Positions 1 to 8,296 of a DNA stretch of 53,593 bases are shown in pieces. A program made the position numbers and the translations under genes. The notes under the pieces were generated by a model. It ran no database searches, had not been told where the DNA came from, and worked only from the letters and a program-made list of their open reading frames with translations. Origin of the DNA: Bacillota bacterium (GTDB taxonomy: Bacteria; Bacillota; Clostridia; Lachnospirales; Lachnospiraceae); the NCBI GenBank assembly GCA_023439505.1, contig JAEXNR010000006.1:1-53593 (forward strand). The letters run 5' to 3'. The number at the start of each line of letters is the position of its first letter. Position 1 is the stretch's first letter.

Positions 1-85
1 TGATATTTTTTTAACCATAACCTTTGATGGAGGGAGAACCTACTCCTGCAGTTATTGATTAGATTGGACTTTGAAACTATTAACT

Positions 86-105
86 TGTAGTCCTTATCGA
101 CTACA
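86..105 (+). promoter_or_regulatory. Inverted repeat upstream of the ABC importer operon
   Basis: A perfect 7-bp inverted repeat (TGTAGTC, six-base spacer, GACTACA) ends 26 bases before the start codon of the binding-protein gene. It may be an operator for the regulator encoded at 10441-11319, or a leader hairpin. The first 85 bases of the window hold no gene I can support, and I see no convincing -35/-10 pair here. Confidence 0.4.
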
Positions 106-131
106 CCATTATTATACTAGGAGGAAAGTGT

Positions 132-1622
132 ATGTTTCAGTGGAAAAAATGTTTAGCAGTTTTATTGGTTGTAATCCTCTCAGTGTCTGGTTTATCAGCA
201 TGCAGCAAAAAAGGTACAACTGATAATGGTACAAAGGATTCGAACAACGCAGGTACTACAGACAATGGGGACGCTACCAAGGATGACAATGGCAATAGTG
301 ATGACGGGGCCAAAGAGGATACCATCACCGTATTATTACCTCCCGTATCTCCTACTTATCAGGATAACTTTGATAAATGGACACAGGCCTTTCATGACAA
401 GTATCCTAATTTAACGCTTAAGATTGAAGCTGCCAGCTGGGAGGATGTTGGTCAGAAACTTGATGTACAGGTACAGGCCGGATCACCTCCGGATATTGCT
501 TTTGTTGGTGCCGGTTCCGTACCAAAATATCTTGATACAGGCTTACTGATGGATATTTCACAAATTGCCACATCGGAGATGCTGGGTGATTTTGACCAGA
601 ATGTTTTAGATTATTACAGAAATGGTGACGGACTCTATGGAATGCCGGCTTATGCAGAGGTTCACGGCATCGGCGGTAACAGAGAGAAGTTAGAAGCAGC
701 AGGGATTGACTGGAAGAAGATTCAGAAGGATGGCTGGACTTACGATGAGTTCAGGGAAGCAATTAAAAAAGGTGTAGTCAAAGACGGAAATAACGTAAAA
801 ACTTATGGTTTTGTATTTGCCTGCGCAGGTGTTACAGCAAGTGATTATTTAAATATTTTTGCGAAGAATGCCGGAATGCCGGATACCTTCAATAAGGATT
901 TAAAATATGCTTACACCAGTCAGAATTTCTTGAAGTTATTAACAGAATTGAGAGCTCTGATCGATGATGGGTCTATGCCCAAGGAGTTAAGCTCCGTAGA
1001 TGCGGGAAAACGCTGGAATATGTTTTTAACCGGACAGACCATGATAACAGGAAAAGGCTTATCTGTATTTGAGCGTTCGGCAAAACTCAATAATGATAAG
1101 ATCGACGCCAATGACGGAAGTGCAGTAGAAGGAAGCATAAAAGCGGAGTATATCATATTACCGGTTCCGACTTTCTTTGGCAATCCCATGGCGGCAGCAG
1201 GTGCAATTGACGGTTATGTATGCTTTAGAGGAAAAAGTGAGCCGACCAAAGAACATATGGAAAATGTTGCAAAGGCAATGTATTTCCTGGCAAGCGGTGA
1301 TGTGGCAGCAGTGACCTGTAATGATTTATACCTTTCACCGATCTGTGAAAGCGGAAGACAGGCAATGGCAAATGTGGAACAGCCGGAAGGTAAGAATGAA
1401 TTTAATACAGAAGCAGCCAAAATATTGGTATCCCAGATCTCAGCGGCTCGTTCAGACATTACACCGGAATTAGGTGCGGCTGCACAAAAAATTGCGGATG
1501 AGGTTATTGTTCCTAAATTTCAGGCACTCCTCGCCAATGAAATTACTCCTCAACAAATGTATGATGCAGTAAAGGCTGCAGCAATTGATGCATTCGGACA
1601 GGATGGCATTGTGGTTGATTAA
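132..1622 (+). CDS. Sugar ABC transporter substrate-binding lipoprotein
   Basis: Extracellular solute-binding protein of family 1, which captures a sugar outside the membrane and delivers it to the two permeases encoded next. The N-terminus has two lysines, a hydrophobic stretch (about residues 8-20) and an LSAC lipobox with Cys24 as the predicted lipidated residue. A Thr/Asn/Asp/Gly-rich linker (about 26-60) tethers the binding domain. The total of 496 residues is normal for the family. The start has an AGGAGG site six bases upstream. The salvage genes downstream suggest that the ligand is a cell-wall amino sugar or muro-disaccharide; this is inference from context, since the sequence alone does not give the substrate. 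No importer ATPase lies in the window, so a shared MsmK-like ATPase is expected elsewhere. Confidence 0.93.
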   Translation: MFQWKKCLAVLLVVILSVSGLSACSKKGTTDNGTKDSNNAGTTDNGDATKDDNGNSDDGAKEDTITVLLPPVSPTYQDNFDKWTQAFHDKYPNLTLKIEAASWEDVGQKLDVQVQAGSPPDIAFVGAGSVPKYLDTGLLMDISQIATSEMLGDFDQNVLDYYRNGDGLYGMPAYAEVHGIGGNREKLEAAGIDWKKIQKDGWTYDEFREAIKKGVVKDGNNVKTYGFVFACAGVTASDYLNIFAKNAGMPDTFNKDLKYAYTSQNFLKLLTELRALIDDGSMPKELSSVDAGKRWNMFLTGQTMITGKGLSVFERSAKLNNDKIDANDGSAVEGSIKAEYIILPVPTFFGNPMAAAGAIDGYVCFRGKSEPTKEHMENVAKAMYFLASGDVAAVTCNDLYLSPICESGRQAMANVEQPEGKNEFNTEAAKILVSQISAARSDITPELGAAAQKIADEVIVPKFQALLANEITPQQMYDAVKAAAIDAFGQDGIVVD

Positions 1623-1660
1623 TACAGGATCGTTGTTCTGACCATTTGATTTAATGAATC

Positions 1661-1695
1661 GCAGATCGTTTCATTCCCTTGATGGAACGGTCTGC
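1661..1695 (+). promoter_or_regulatory. Stem-loop between binding protein and permease genes
   Basis: Two 14-base arms (1661-1674 and 1682-1695) pair throughout, using two G-U pairs, around a seven-base loop. No T-run follows. Such hairpins commonly protect or attenuate transcripts so that the binding protein is made in excess over the permeases; that role is inferred here. Confidence 0.6.
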
Positions 1696-1712
1696 ATTAA
1701 TCGGAGGAAAAT

Positions 1713-2627
1713 ATGAATGAAGTTAAGGAATCAATGAGAAATAAGAAAAAGAAGAAAAAGCTAACCAATGAAAACCTTTGGGGGTATATTTTTATTTTGG
1801 CTCCGTTTGTAATTTTTATTTTATTCACTTTGTATCCAATTGTAGACGCATTTATTATCAGCTTTCAAAAATTTAAACCGTTAAAAACCGAATGGGTCGG
1901 GTTTGATAACTACATCAAGACCCTGAAAAGTTCCTTGTTTTATAAATCACTGATCAATACGATTGTATATACAGGTATTACAGTACCGTTATCTATGGCA
2001 TTATCCTTCATTATTTCGATATTAATTACACCCCTTACCAAAAGAAAACAGAACTTTTTTAAAGCGGCTTATTATTTACCTGCCATTGCTTCAGGTGTAG
2101 CGCTTTCGTTTGTATGGAAATGGATTTACGACCCGTTATCATCCGGGCTGTTAAATAGATTGGTTGCTCTATTTGGAATTGACAACCAAAACTGGCTGGG
2201 TAGCTCCTCCACCGCAATGTTTTCCCTGATTCTTATGTCTTTGCTGTCGAGTCATGGGTCAACAATCATTATCTATATTGCAGCAATTCTGGGGATTGAT
2301 AATTCATATTATGAATCGGCAGAGATAGACGGTGCCACTTTCTTTGAAAAGCTACGATTTATCGTCCTGCCCCTTGTAAAGCCAACGACAGTTTTTATCT
2401 TAATTACCAGTGTAATCGGATCCTTCCAGGTGTTTCAGAATGCATATTTAATGACCGGAGGCGGTCCGGATAATGCGACAACGATGGTGGGACTCTTAAT
2501 TTTCAATAATGCGTTTAAGTATTTTGAATACGGCCAGGCTTCTGCCCAGGCACTGATTTTAACTATGATTATCGGTATTTTTACATTCGTCCAGTTTAAA
2601 TTAACTGGTGATAATGTGGAATACTAG
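1713..2627 (+). CDS. Sugar ABC transporter permease, MalF/UgpA type
   Basis: Membrane-spanning subunit of a carbohydrate ABC importer (MalF-like binding-protein-dependent permease, 304 residues). A lysine-rich cytoplasmic N-terminus (residues 10-17) precedes six predicted membrane helices. The first hydrophobic segment is about residues 24-45. The cytoplasmic EAA loop is visible as ESAEIDGA followed by LRFIVLPLVKP (about residues 195-225) and should contact the missing ATPase. The start is supported by a GGAGG site. The gene lies 90 bases after the binding protein, behind a stem-loop, and 15 bases before the second permease. Confidence 0.93.
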   Translation: MNEVKESMRNKKKKKKLTNENLWGYIFILAPFVIFILFTLYPIVDAFIISFQKFKPLKTEWVGFDNYIKTLKSSLFYKSLINTIVYTGITVPLSMALSFIISILITPLTKRKQNFFKAAYYLPAIASGVALSFVWKWIYDPLSSGLLNRLVALFGIDNQNWLGSSSTAMFSLILMSLLSSHGSTIIIYIAAILGIDNSYYESAEIDGATFFEKLRFIVLPLVKPTTVFILITSVIGSFQVFQNAYLMTGGGPDNATTMVGLLIFNNAFKYFEYGQASAQALILTMIIGIFTFVQFKLTGDNVEY

Positions 2628-2642
2628 AAAGGCGGAAATGGA

Positions 2643-3506
2643 ATGGCTTTATATAAAAGTTATAGCGCACAAGAGAAGAAAAAGCAAAGCCTGCGTAATG
2701 CAGGGATTATGTTAGCCTTAACCGTACTGGTTCTGGTTACCTTGTTTCCGATTTATTATATGATCATATCTTCCTTTGGACAGCCGGTTGAGTCGGGAGC
2801 TTCCAGTTATTCTCTGTTACTCAAAAATCCGACCTTTGCATCTTATAAGTTTTTCTTTGATTATAGTAAATATTCTTTCCGCTGGATCATAAACTCATTT
2901 ATCGTCGCAGGCATTATCATGGTGTCCAATGTTGTTTTTGCAACAGCTGCGGGATATGCCTTTGGAAAATTGCGGTTTAAAGGCCGTAAAGTACTGTTTT
3001 CTTTGTTGCTGGTTGCTATGATGATCCCTTACCAGGTCACACAGGTGCCTTTATATATCCTGATTGTGAATGTGTTAAGGCTGGATAACTCGTATGCTGC
3101 TTTAATCGCTCCCGGACTGGTATCAGCCTATAATGTGTTTTTGGCAAAGCAATTTATCGGATCCCTTCCGACGGAGATTATGGAAGCTGCAAAAATAGAA
3201 GGCTGTGGTCAGCTTGCCTTATTATCAAGAATAATCATGCCCTTATCAAAGACTGTTATGGCGGTAATGGCAATTAATACGTTTATGAATAGCTGGAATA
3301 CCTTCTTCTGGCCGTTTCTTGTTACAAAAACCGAGAGCATGCAGACCATTCAGGTAGGGCTTAAGAATTTCAGTTTTGCCAATACTACTTATTTTTCTCC
3401 CATGATGGCGGGCGCCACGATTTCTGCATTGCCCATGTTTATCTTATTTTTTGCACTGCAACGATACTTCCTGGAAGGTGTCACAGTCGGTGCAGTGAAA
3501 GGATAA
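2643..3506 (+). CDS. Sugar ABC transporter permease, MalG/UgpE type
   Basis: Second membrane subunit of the importer (MalG-like, 287 residues). It has six predicted helices starting at about residue 20. The EAA loop EIMEAAKIEGCGQ followed by IIMPLSK (about residues 178-202) is well preserved. The C-terminus ends in the VGAVKG type tail typical of MalG-like proteins. The start codon is chosen by an AAGGCGG site eight bases upstream; an overlapping ATG five bases earlier is out of frame. The gene is followed after 17 bases by anmK, so transport and catabolism are almost certainly one transcript. Confidence 0.93.
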   Translation: MALYKSYSAQEKKKQSLRNAGIMLALTVLVLVTLFPIYYMIISSFGQPVESGASSYSLLLKNPTFASYKFFFDYSKYSFRWIINSFIVAGIIMVSNVVFATAAGYAFGKLRFKGRKVLFSLLLVAMMIPYQVTQVPLYILIVNVLRLDNSYAALIAPGLVSAYNVFLAKQFIGSLPTEIMEAAKIEGCGQLALLSRIIMPLSKTVMAVMAINTFMNSWNTFFWPFLVTKTESMQTIQVGLKNFSFANTTYFSPMMAGATISALPMFILFFALQRYFLEGVTVGAVKG

Positions 3507-3523
3507 TGGTCAGGTGAATCGAT

Positions 3524-4717
3524 ATGAATATCTTGAACTTAGCAAATCAACATTCGCGTTATGTGGTGGGGTTAATGTCCGGAACCTCTGTGGACGGCAT
3601 CGATGCCGCTCTGGTGGAAATAACCGGAGACCCTTATGAAGGGAACCTGCGTCTGGTTGCTTTCGAGAATAAACCCTTCCCGGAGGATGTTAGAAATGAA
3701 ATTTTTGAATTATTTCATACGGAGCAGGCCAGTATAGACAAAGTAGGTTATATGAATGTCTTGTTAGGGGAATTATATGCCGCGGCAGTAGGTTCTGTTG
3801 TTTCAAAGGCGGGTCTTTTGATGTCGGATATAGCTTATGTGGGTTCCCACGGTCAGACCATCTATCATCATCCGCAGATCATACAAAAGGATGGCTTCCC
3901 CATTCGTTTTACCGTTCAGATTGGAGAAGGAGCGGTGATCTCTGCAAGGACCGGGCTTCCCTGCATCAGTGACTTCAGGGTTGCCGATATGGCAATGGGT
4001 GGTCAGGGCGCTCCCCTGGTGCCTTTTACGGAATATCTGTTATATCGCAAGAAAAGCAAAACCGTACTTTTGCAAAATCTGGGCGGTATCGGTAATATTA
4101 CCGTACTTCCGGCAGACTGCAGGGAAGATGCGGTATTTGCCTTTGATAGCGGACCGGGAAATATGATCATTGATGGACTGATGTCATGCTATAGCGAAGG
4201 AACCCTGACAATGGATGCGGGTGGTAGAACAGGGCGTAGCGGGATAATCCTTCCGGAACTGTTAAAGGAGTTGAAAAAGCATCCCTATTTTGCCGAAAAG
4301 CCGCCAAAGTCAACTGGAAGAGAAATGTTTGGGAGGAACTATGTCGAAGCATTATACGAAAGATTAAAGGCAGATCATATCAAAATGGAAGATGCGATTG
4401 CCACGGTAACGGATTTTACGGCCTGGTCCATTGAGTATGCTTATGAGAATTTTATTAAACCCTTATATCAGGCGCAGGAGTTTGTGATCGGCGGAGGTGG
4501 AAGCTATAATTCCTTTTTGGTTTCCTTGATCAGAAAGAGGATGGAGAAGCATGGCATGACGGTAGCTACCCAGGAAGATCTGGGATCAAACAGTGATGCG
4601 AAAGAAGCAATCGCATTTGCACTATTGGCAGACTGTACCATGTCAGGGAAAGCAAATAACTTACCGTATGTAACAGGGGCGGCAAGACCGGTAGTGATGG
4701 GAAAGATCTCCCTGTGA
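3524..4717 (+). CDS. anmK: Anhydro-N-acetylmuramic acid kinase
   Basis: AnmK opens and phosphorylates 1,6-anhydro-MurNAc with ATP to give MurNAc-6-phosphate in the cytoplasm. Family signatures are seen in order: VGLMSGTSVDGIDAA near the N-terminus (phosphate-binding loop of the ASKHA fold), GSHGQTIYHHP, QIGEGAVISARTG, DFRVADMAMGGQGAPLVP, LQNLGGIGN and FDSGPGNMIIDGLM. The length of 397 residues is usual. It sits directly behind the importer permeases and before the acetyltransferase gene. Its product normally needs the etherase MurQ, which is not encoded in this window. Its presence implies that anhydro-muro sugars from lytic transglycosylases, either the cell's own or imported, feed the pathway. 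Confidence 0.96.
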   Translation: MNILNLANQHSRYVVGLMSGTSVDGIDAALVEITGDPYEGNLRLVAFENKPFPEDVRNEIFELFHTEQASIDKVGYMNVLLGELYAAAVGSVVSKAGLLMSDIAYVGSHGQTIYHHPQIIQKDGFPIRFTVQIGEGAVISARTGLPCISDFRVADMAMGGQGAPLVPFTEYLLYRKKSKTVLLQNLGGIGNITVLPADCREDAVFAFDSGPGNMIIDGLMSCYSEGTLTMDAGGRTGRSGIILPELLKELKKHPYFAEKPPKSTGREMFGRNYVEALYERLKADHIKMEDAIATVTDFTAWSIEYAYENFIKPLYQAQEFVIGGGGSYNSFLVSLIRKRMEKHGMTVATQEDLGSNSDAKEAIAFALLADCTMSGKANNLPYVTGAARPVVMGKISL

Positions 4718-4760
4718 TGATCTTGTGCCACCATGTTTTGGTATTCTGGAAGGAGTTATC

Positions 4761-5726
4761 ATGATTGAGAATTTTAATCGTAAGGACAAACAGGCAGTGA
4801 TTGATTTGTGGAATATCAATGCGACGAAGATCGGTTATAAGGAATTGAATGAAGTCAGCTTTGATGAAATATTCTTAAAGCATCCAAACTTTAATTCCAA
4901 TCAGGCTTTTGTCGTAAGAAAAGAGGATCGGCTGGTGGGCTTTGCCTGCGGTTGCATGGGAGAAGAGCTGCCACTTGGCAAAACCAGCGGATATCTTACC
5001 TGCATCATCCTGGAGGAGCAGGAAGAATCCGGTGAATGCTATGCACAATTGCTTGGGAAAATAGAAGAAACATTCAGGCAGGCGGGGAAAGCTCAATCTG
5101 AGGTGCTCTTTTTTAACCCGATGATGCTGCCCTGGTATATCAGAGGAACCGACAAGCATGAACATAACAATGCCCCGGGAGTATTTAAAAACAGCAGGCT
5201 CTATCAGGAGCTGCTGGCAAACGGCTATATGGAAAGAGCCACGGAGCAGGCCATGTATCTTAATCTGGAGGAATTTAAGATTCCGGATAAAATAAAAGAG
5301 AAGGAAGCCAGGGCATCCCTCAGTGGGTATGAGGTGGCGTTATTTCAGAAGGAAACACATACGGAGGTTGCGGTGATGCTGGATCAGCTGGATAATCCCT
5401 TATGGAAAAAGGAGATTCTTACCTGCTGTGAGGAAGAAATTCCTGTGCTTGTTGCCGCGAAGAATGGTAAGGTGGTCGGTTTTGCAGGTCCGATGATCAG
5501 GCAGCCAAATGGCCGCGGATACTTTACCGGAATCGGTGTAGTGAAAGAGCATGAAGGACACGGACTTGGCACCATCTTATTTTATAAGCTTTGTCAGGAA
5601 GAGAAAGAAGTGGGTGCCGCATATATGTCGCTGTATACAGGCGCAGATAATCCGGCAGGGAAAATATATACCCAGGCAGGTTTTGTAACAGTGGAAGAAT
5701 TTGCAGTGATGAGAAAGATGCTCTAG
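4761..5726 (+). CDS. Double-GNAT acetyltransferase, GlmA-like
   Basis: GNAT-fold N-acetyltransferase of 321 residues with two GNAT domains. The C-terminal one shows the acetyl-CoA loop (GIGVVKEHEGHGLGT, about residues 255-270) and the late motif DNPAGKIYTQAGF. The N-terminal one (about 1-150) is more degenerate. In Clostridium acetobutylicum a glucosamine/glucosaminide acetyltransferase, GlmA, is encoded beside nagZ and murK. The same neighbourhood here makes re-acetylation of de-N-acetylated cell-wall sugars the likely role; this is inferred by family and context. The ATG at 4761 is chosen because it has a GGAAGGAG site. An upstream in-frame GTG at 4725 lacks one. Confidence 0.8.
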   Translation: MIENFNRKDKQAVIDLWNINATKIGYKELNEVSFDEIFLKHPNFNSNQAFVVRKEDRLVGFACGCMGEELPLGKTSGYLTCIILEEQEESGECYAQLLGKIEETFRQAGKAQSEVLFFNPMMLPWYIRGTDKHEHNNAPGVFKNSRLYQELLANGYMERATEQAMYLNLEEFKIPDKIKEKEARASLSGYEVALFQKETHTEVAVMLDQLDNPLWKKEILTCCEEEIPVLVAAKNGKVVGFAGPMIRQPNGRGYFTGIGVVKEHEGHGLGTILFYKLCQEEKEVGAAYMSLYTGADNPAGKIYTQAGFVTVEEFAVMRKML

Positions 5727-5852
5727 AACGTGCGGATCCGGTTCAGATGGGAACAGGTTAAAATATTGCCGGCACAAAAAAGTGACGTTTAGGTAAGATA
5801 AATTGATGCTGATGCCGGATTTTTTGAGGACCGGCAGTAGGGAGGATTTTAT
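5727..5852 (+). other. Intergenic stretch with TGCCGG repeats
   Basis: This gap contains the palindrome TGCCGGCA (about 5765) and a separate inverted pair TGCCGG / CCGGCA around a 12-base loop just upstream of the next gene's ribosome binding site. The copies can pair with one another in alternative ways. No promoter was recognised. The function is unknown. Confidence 0.35.
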
Positions 5853-6551
5853 ATGAGTGAAAAATTAACGATGTTAGCAGTAGGCGGACATATCGGTGAT
5901 ATGGAGTTAACCGCCGGGATGGCCCTGGCAAAACATTCTCTGGAAGGAGCACATATTGTAACTCTGGCGTTAACCGCAGGAGAAAAGGGTGCACCGGCAG
6001 GCAGAGACATCACCGAATACAGGAAACAAAAAGTTCAGGAAGCAGAGACCTTTGCAGCTATGCTTGGGGGAGAATCCATTGTATTTGATTATCCTGACGG
6101 TGAACTTCCGGATAATGACGAGGTAAGGTTTCAGGTATGTGATGTGATTCGAAAAGTGAAACCGAATATATTGATCACACATTATAAAAGCTCCATGCAC
6201 AAGGATCATAACAATACCCATAAGATAGTGAATGATGCGCGCTTTTATGCCTCGTTACCCGGATTTGTGAGAGAAAATCAGCCCCACTTTGCCGGAAGAT
6301 TCTATTATGCAGAGAATTGGGAGGATGCAGTTGGATTTTGTCCCTATATTTATGCGGATACAACCCAGGGATATGAATTGTGGAAGCAGGCCGTGGCTAC
6401 CCATTGGTTTGTTACCAGAAGCACCTCCTTTCCCTATCTGGAATATTATGACCATCTTAGCCGTGTCAGGGGGATTGAGGCCAGAAAAGGAAGAGCCGAA
6501 TGTTTTATGATACCGGAAGAAACCTATCGTATCATAAAAGAGGGATTATAA
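5853..6551 (+). CDS. PIG-L/LmbE-family deacetylase
   Basis: Predicted zinc-dependent N-deacetylase of the PIG-L (LmbE, BshB, MshB) family, 232 residues, cytoplasmic, with no signal peptide. The usual N-terminal metal motif PHPDDxE appears as GGHIGDME (about residues 8-15), keeping the His, Asp and Glu positions. The second motif is seen as HKDHNNTH (about residues 115-122). Substrates in the family are GlcNAc-containing small molecules. Position between the acetyltransferase and nagZ suggests deacetylation of a GlcNAc or MurNAc derivative in murein salvage. The start has a GGGAGG site. BshB-like work in bacillithiol synthesis is an alternative but has no support from the neighbours. Confidence 0.85.
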   Translation: MSEKLTMLAVGGHIGDMELTAGMALAKHSLEGAHIVTLALTAGEKGAPAGRDITEYRKQKVQEAETFAAMLGGESIVFDYPDGELPDNDEVRFQVCDVIRKVKPNILITHYKSSMHKDHNNTHKIVNDARFYASLPGFVRENQPHFAGRFYYAENWEDAVGFCPYIYADTTQGYELWKQAVATHWFVTRSTSFPYLEYYDHLSRVRGIEARKGRAECFMIPEETYRIIKEGL

Positions 6552-6624
6552 CAGCCGGAGTTCATTCATGACAAGAGAGGCGTTTCATGTTTCAGCTTGT
6601 TTCAGACAGGAGGAAGTAATCAAT

Positions 6625-8172
6625 ATGACACTTAGGGAGAAGATAGGGCAGATGATTATGACGGGATTTCCGACCGCCGAAATAACTCCGGAATTAATCC
6701 ATCTGATTGAGGAATATAAGGTTGCGAATATCATTCTGTTCTCCTATAATCTAAGAACCATAGAGCAGGTTCGCAGCCATTGCCTTGAATTACATCAAAG
6801 AATAGAAGACAGCACCGGTTATCCGGGACTGATTGGAATAGATCAGGAGGGCGGCGTCGTAACCCGTCTTCCAATCACACAAGCCTGTAATGTTCCGGGT
6901 GCAATGTTAATCGGTGCAAGTGCTAATTCTGACAATGCATACCGGGCGGGTGTTATCACAGGGGAAGAGCTAAAGGCATTGGGGATCAACATGGATCTGG
7001 CACCGGTGATGGACATCAATTCGAATCCGGACAATCCGGTGATTGGTGTGCGCTCTTATTCCGGTGATGTTAATACCGTAGAGGAATTTGCCGTTAAAAT
7101 GATGCAGGGGCTGGAAGCGGCAGGAGTGATGGCGACTGCGAAGCATTTTCCGGGGCATGGGGATACGGCAGTGGATTCTCACCTGGGACTTCCGGTGATT
7201 GATAAAAGCCTGGAAGAGTTAATGCAGCATGAATTGGTACCGTTTATTCGGGGAATCAGAGAAGGGGCAACCTGTATTATGACCTCTCATATCCTGTTTC
7301 CGAGACTGGAAACAGAGAGAATACCCGCAACCATGTCCAAGGAAATATTAACGGGACTGCTTCGCAGCAAACTGGGCTTTGAAGGATTGATCATTACGGA
7401 TTGCCTGGAAATGGCAGCCATCCAGACCTTCTATGGAACAGCAGAGGGTGCCGTAGCAGCGGTAAAAGCGGGGGCACAGATGTTATGTATCTCCCATACC
7501 CCTCATCTGGTCATGGAAGCAATTGAGAAAATAGAAGCGGCAGTGGATCATGGTGAGATATCCATGGATATCATTGATGCGGCAGTGGCAAATATTTTGC
7601 GGCTGAAAGAAAAATACAGAATTGACAGAAGTAAAGACGAACTGAAAATCATAGGAAGTCCCAACCATAAAAAAATAGTGGAAGAGATAACTCTGGCGGG
7701 AATCACAAAGGTGTCAAAGGAAGAACTTCCCCGAATCACAGAGGATACCATATTCATTGGAAGCTATGCCTATCGATCCACCCTGGCCAACAGTCCGGTG
7801 GATCAGGGACTGCATTTTGCAGAATATATGGGAAAGAAGTTTCATTGTCATTGCCTGGATGTGTCTGTCGATCCGAAGGAGGATGAGATCAGTCAGGTGC
7901 TAAAGAAGATCAGAACGCATGCTCCGGTTGTTTATGGAATGTACAACGGACATCTTAACAAGGGACAGATCAATCTGCTCAAAGAAATACAAAATGCAGG
8001 TTATCCGGTGGTGGCGGTTGCCTTGCGAAATCCCTATGACTTGTCGTACCTGGATGGATCCGTACACAAGATTGCACTTTATGAATATAATCGGACGGTC
8101 TTTGATGCGTTAGAGAAAATATTGAGAAAACAGGCAGTGGCAATGGGAAAACTTCCAGTGAAATTCATATAA
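6625..8172 (+). CDS. nagZ: Beta-N-acetylglucosaminidase, GH3
   Basis: NagZ releases GlcNAc from the non-reducing end of muropeptides or GlcNAc-MurNAc. The GH3 hallmark KHFPGHGDT lies at residues 173-181, followed by the SHLGLP segment that carries the catalytic His. The nucleophile Asp259 sits in TDCLEM. The 515-residue length includes a second C-terminal domain (about 350-515), as in Bacillus NagZ/YbbD. Unlike Bacillus NagZ there is no signal peptide, so it should act in the cytoplasm. I chose the ATG at 6625 because it has an AGGAGG site and gives the normal family N-terminus; an in-frame ATG at 6568 would add 19 atypical residues. Confidence 0.93.
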   Translation: MTLREKIGQMIMTGFPTAEITPELIHLIEEYKVANIILFSYNLRTIEQVRSHCLELHQRIEDSTGYPGLIGIDQEGGVVTRLPITQACNVPGAMLIGASANSDNAYRAGVITGEELKALGINMDLAPVMDINSNPDNPVIGVRSYSGDVNTVEEFAVKMMQGLEAAGVMATAKHFPGHGDTAVDSHLGLPVIDKSLEELMQHELVPFIRGIREGATCIMTSHILFPRLETERIPATMSKEILTGLLRSKLGFEGLIITDCLEMAAIQTFYGTAEGAVAAVKAGAQMLCISHTPHLVMEAIEKIEAAVDHGEISMDIIDAAVANILRLKEKYRIDRSKDELKIIGSPNHKKIVEEITLAGITKVSKEELPRITEDTIFIGSYAYRSTLANSPVDQGLHFAEYMGKKFHCHCLDVSVDPKEDEISQVLKKIRTHAPVVYGMYNGHLNKGQINLLKEIQNAGYPVVAVALRNPYDLSYLDGSVHKIALYEYNRTVFDALEKILRKQAVAMGKLPVKFI

Positions 8173-8282
8173 CCGGGTGTTACGGTTGTCCGGTGAGCAA
8201 AAGTGAAAGAAAAACACGTTCACCCGGTAAGTTTGTGTCTGCGCTGCACACACAAACTTAGAATGTACAATAGGCAGCGCAG
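8172..8282 (+). promoter_or_regulatory. Candidate pseudoknotted RNA upstream of the BadF kinase gene
   Basis: Three perfect complementarities are seen. Stem 1 is 8172-8179 with 8221-8228 (8 bp). Stem 2 is 8228-8238 with 8250-8260 (11 bp) around an 11-base loop. The first nine loop bases (8239-8247, CTGCGCTGC) are the exact reverse complement of 8274-8282 (GCAGCGCAG), which lies just before the CGGGA ribosome binding site of the next gene. Together they can form stacked hairpins plus a loop-to-3-prime pseudoknot that could control translation. No known riboswitch family was recognised. Function is inferred only. Confidence 0.55.
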
Positions 8283-8296
8283 AAACGGGAACTATT

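Noticed and set aside
4725..4760. GTG start extending the acetyltransferase by 12 residues
   Set aside because: No ribosome site before it; the ATG at 4761 has a strong GGAAGGAG site.
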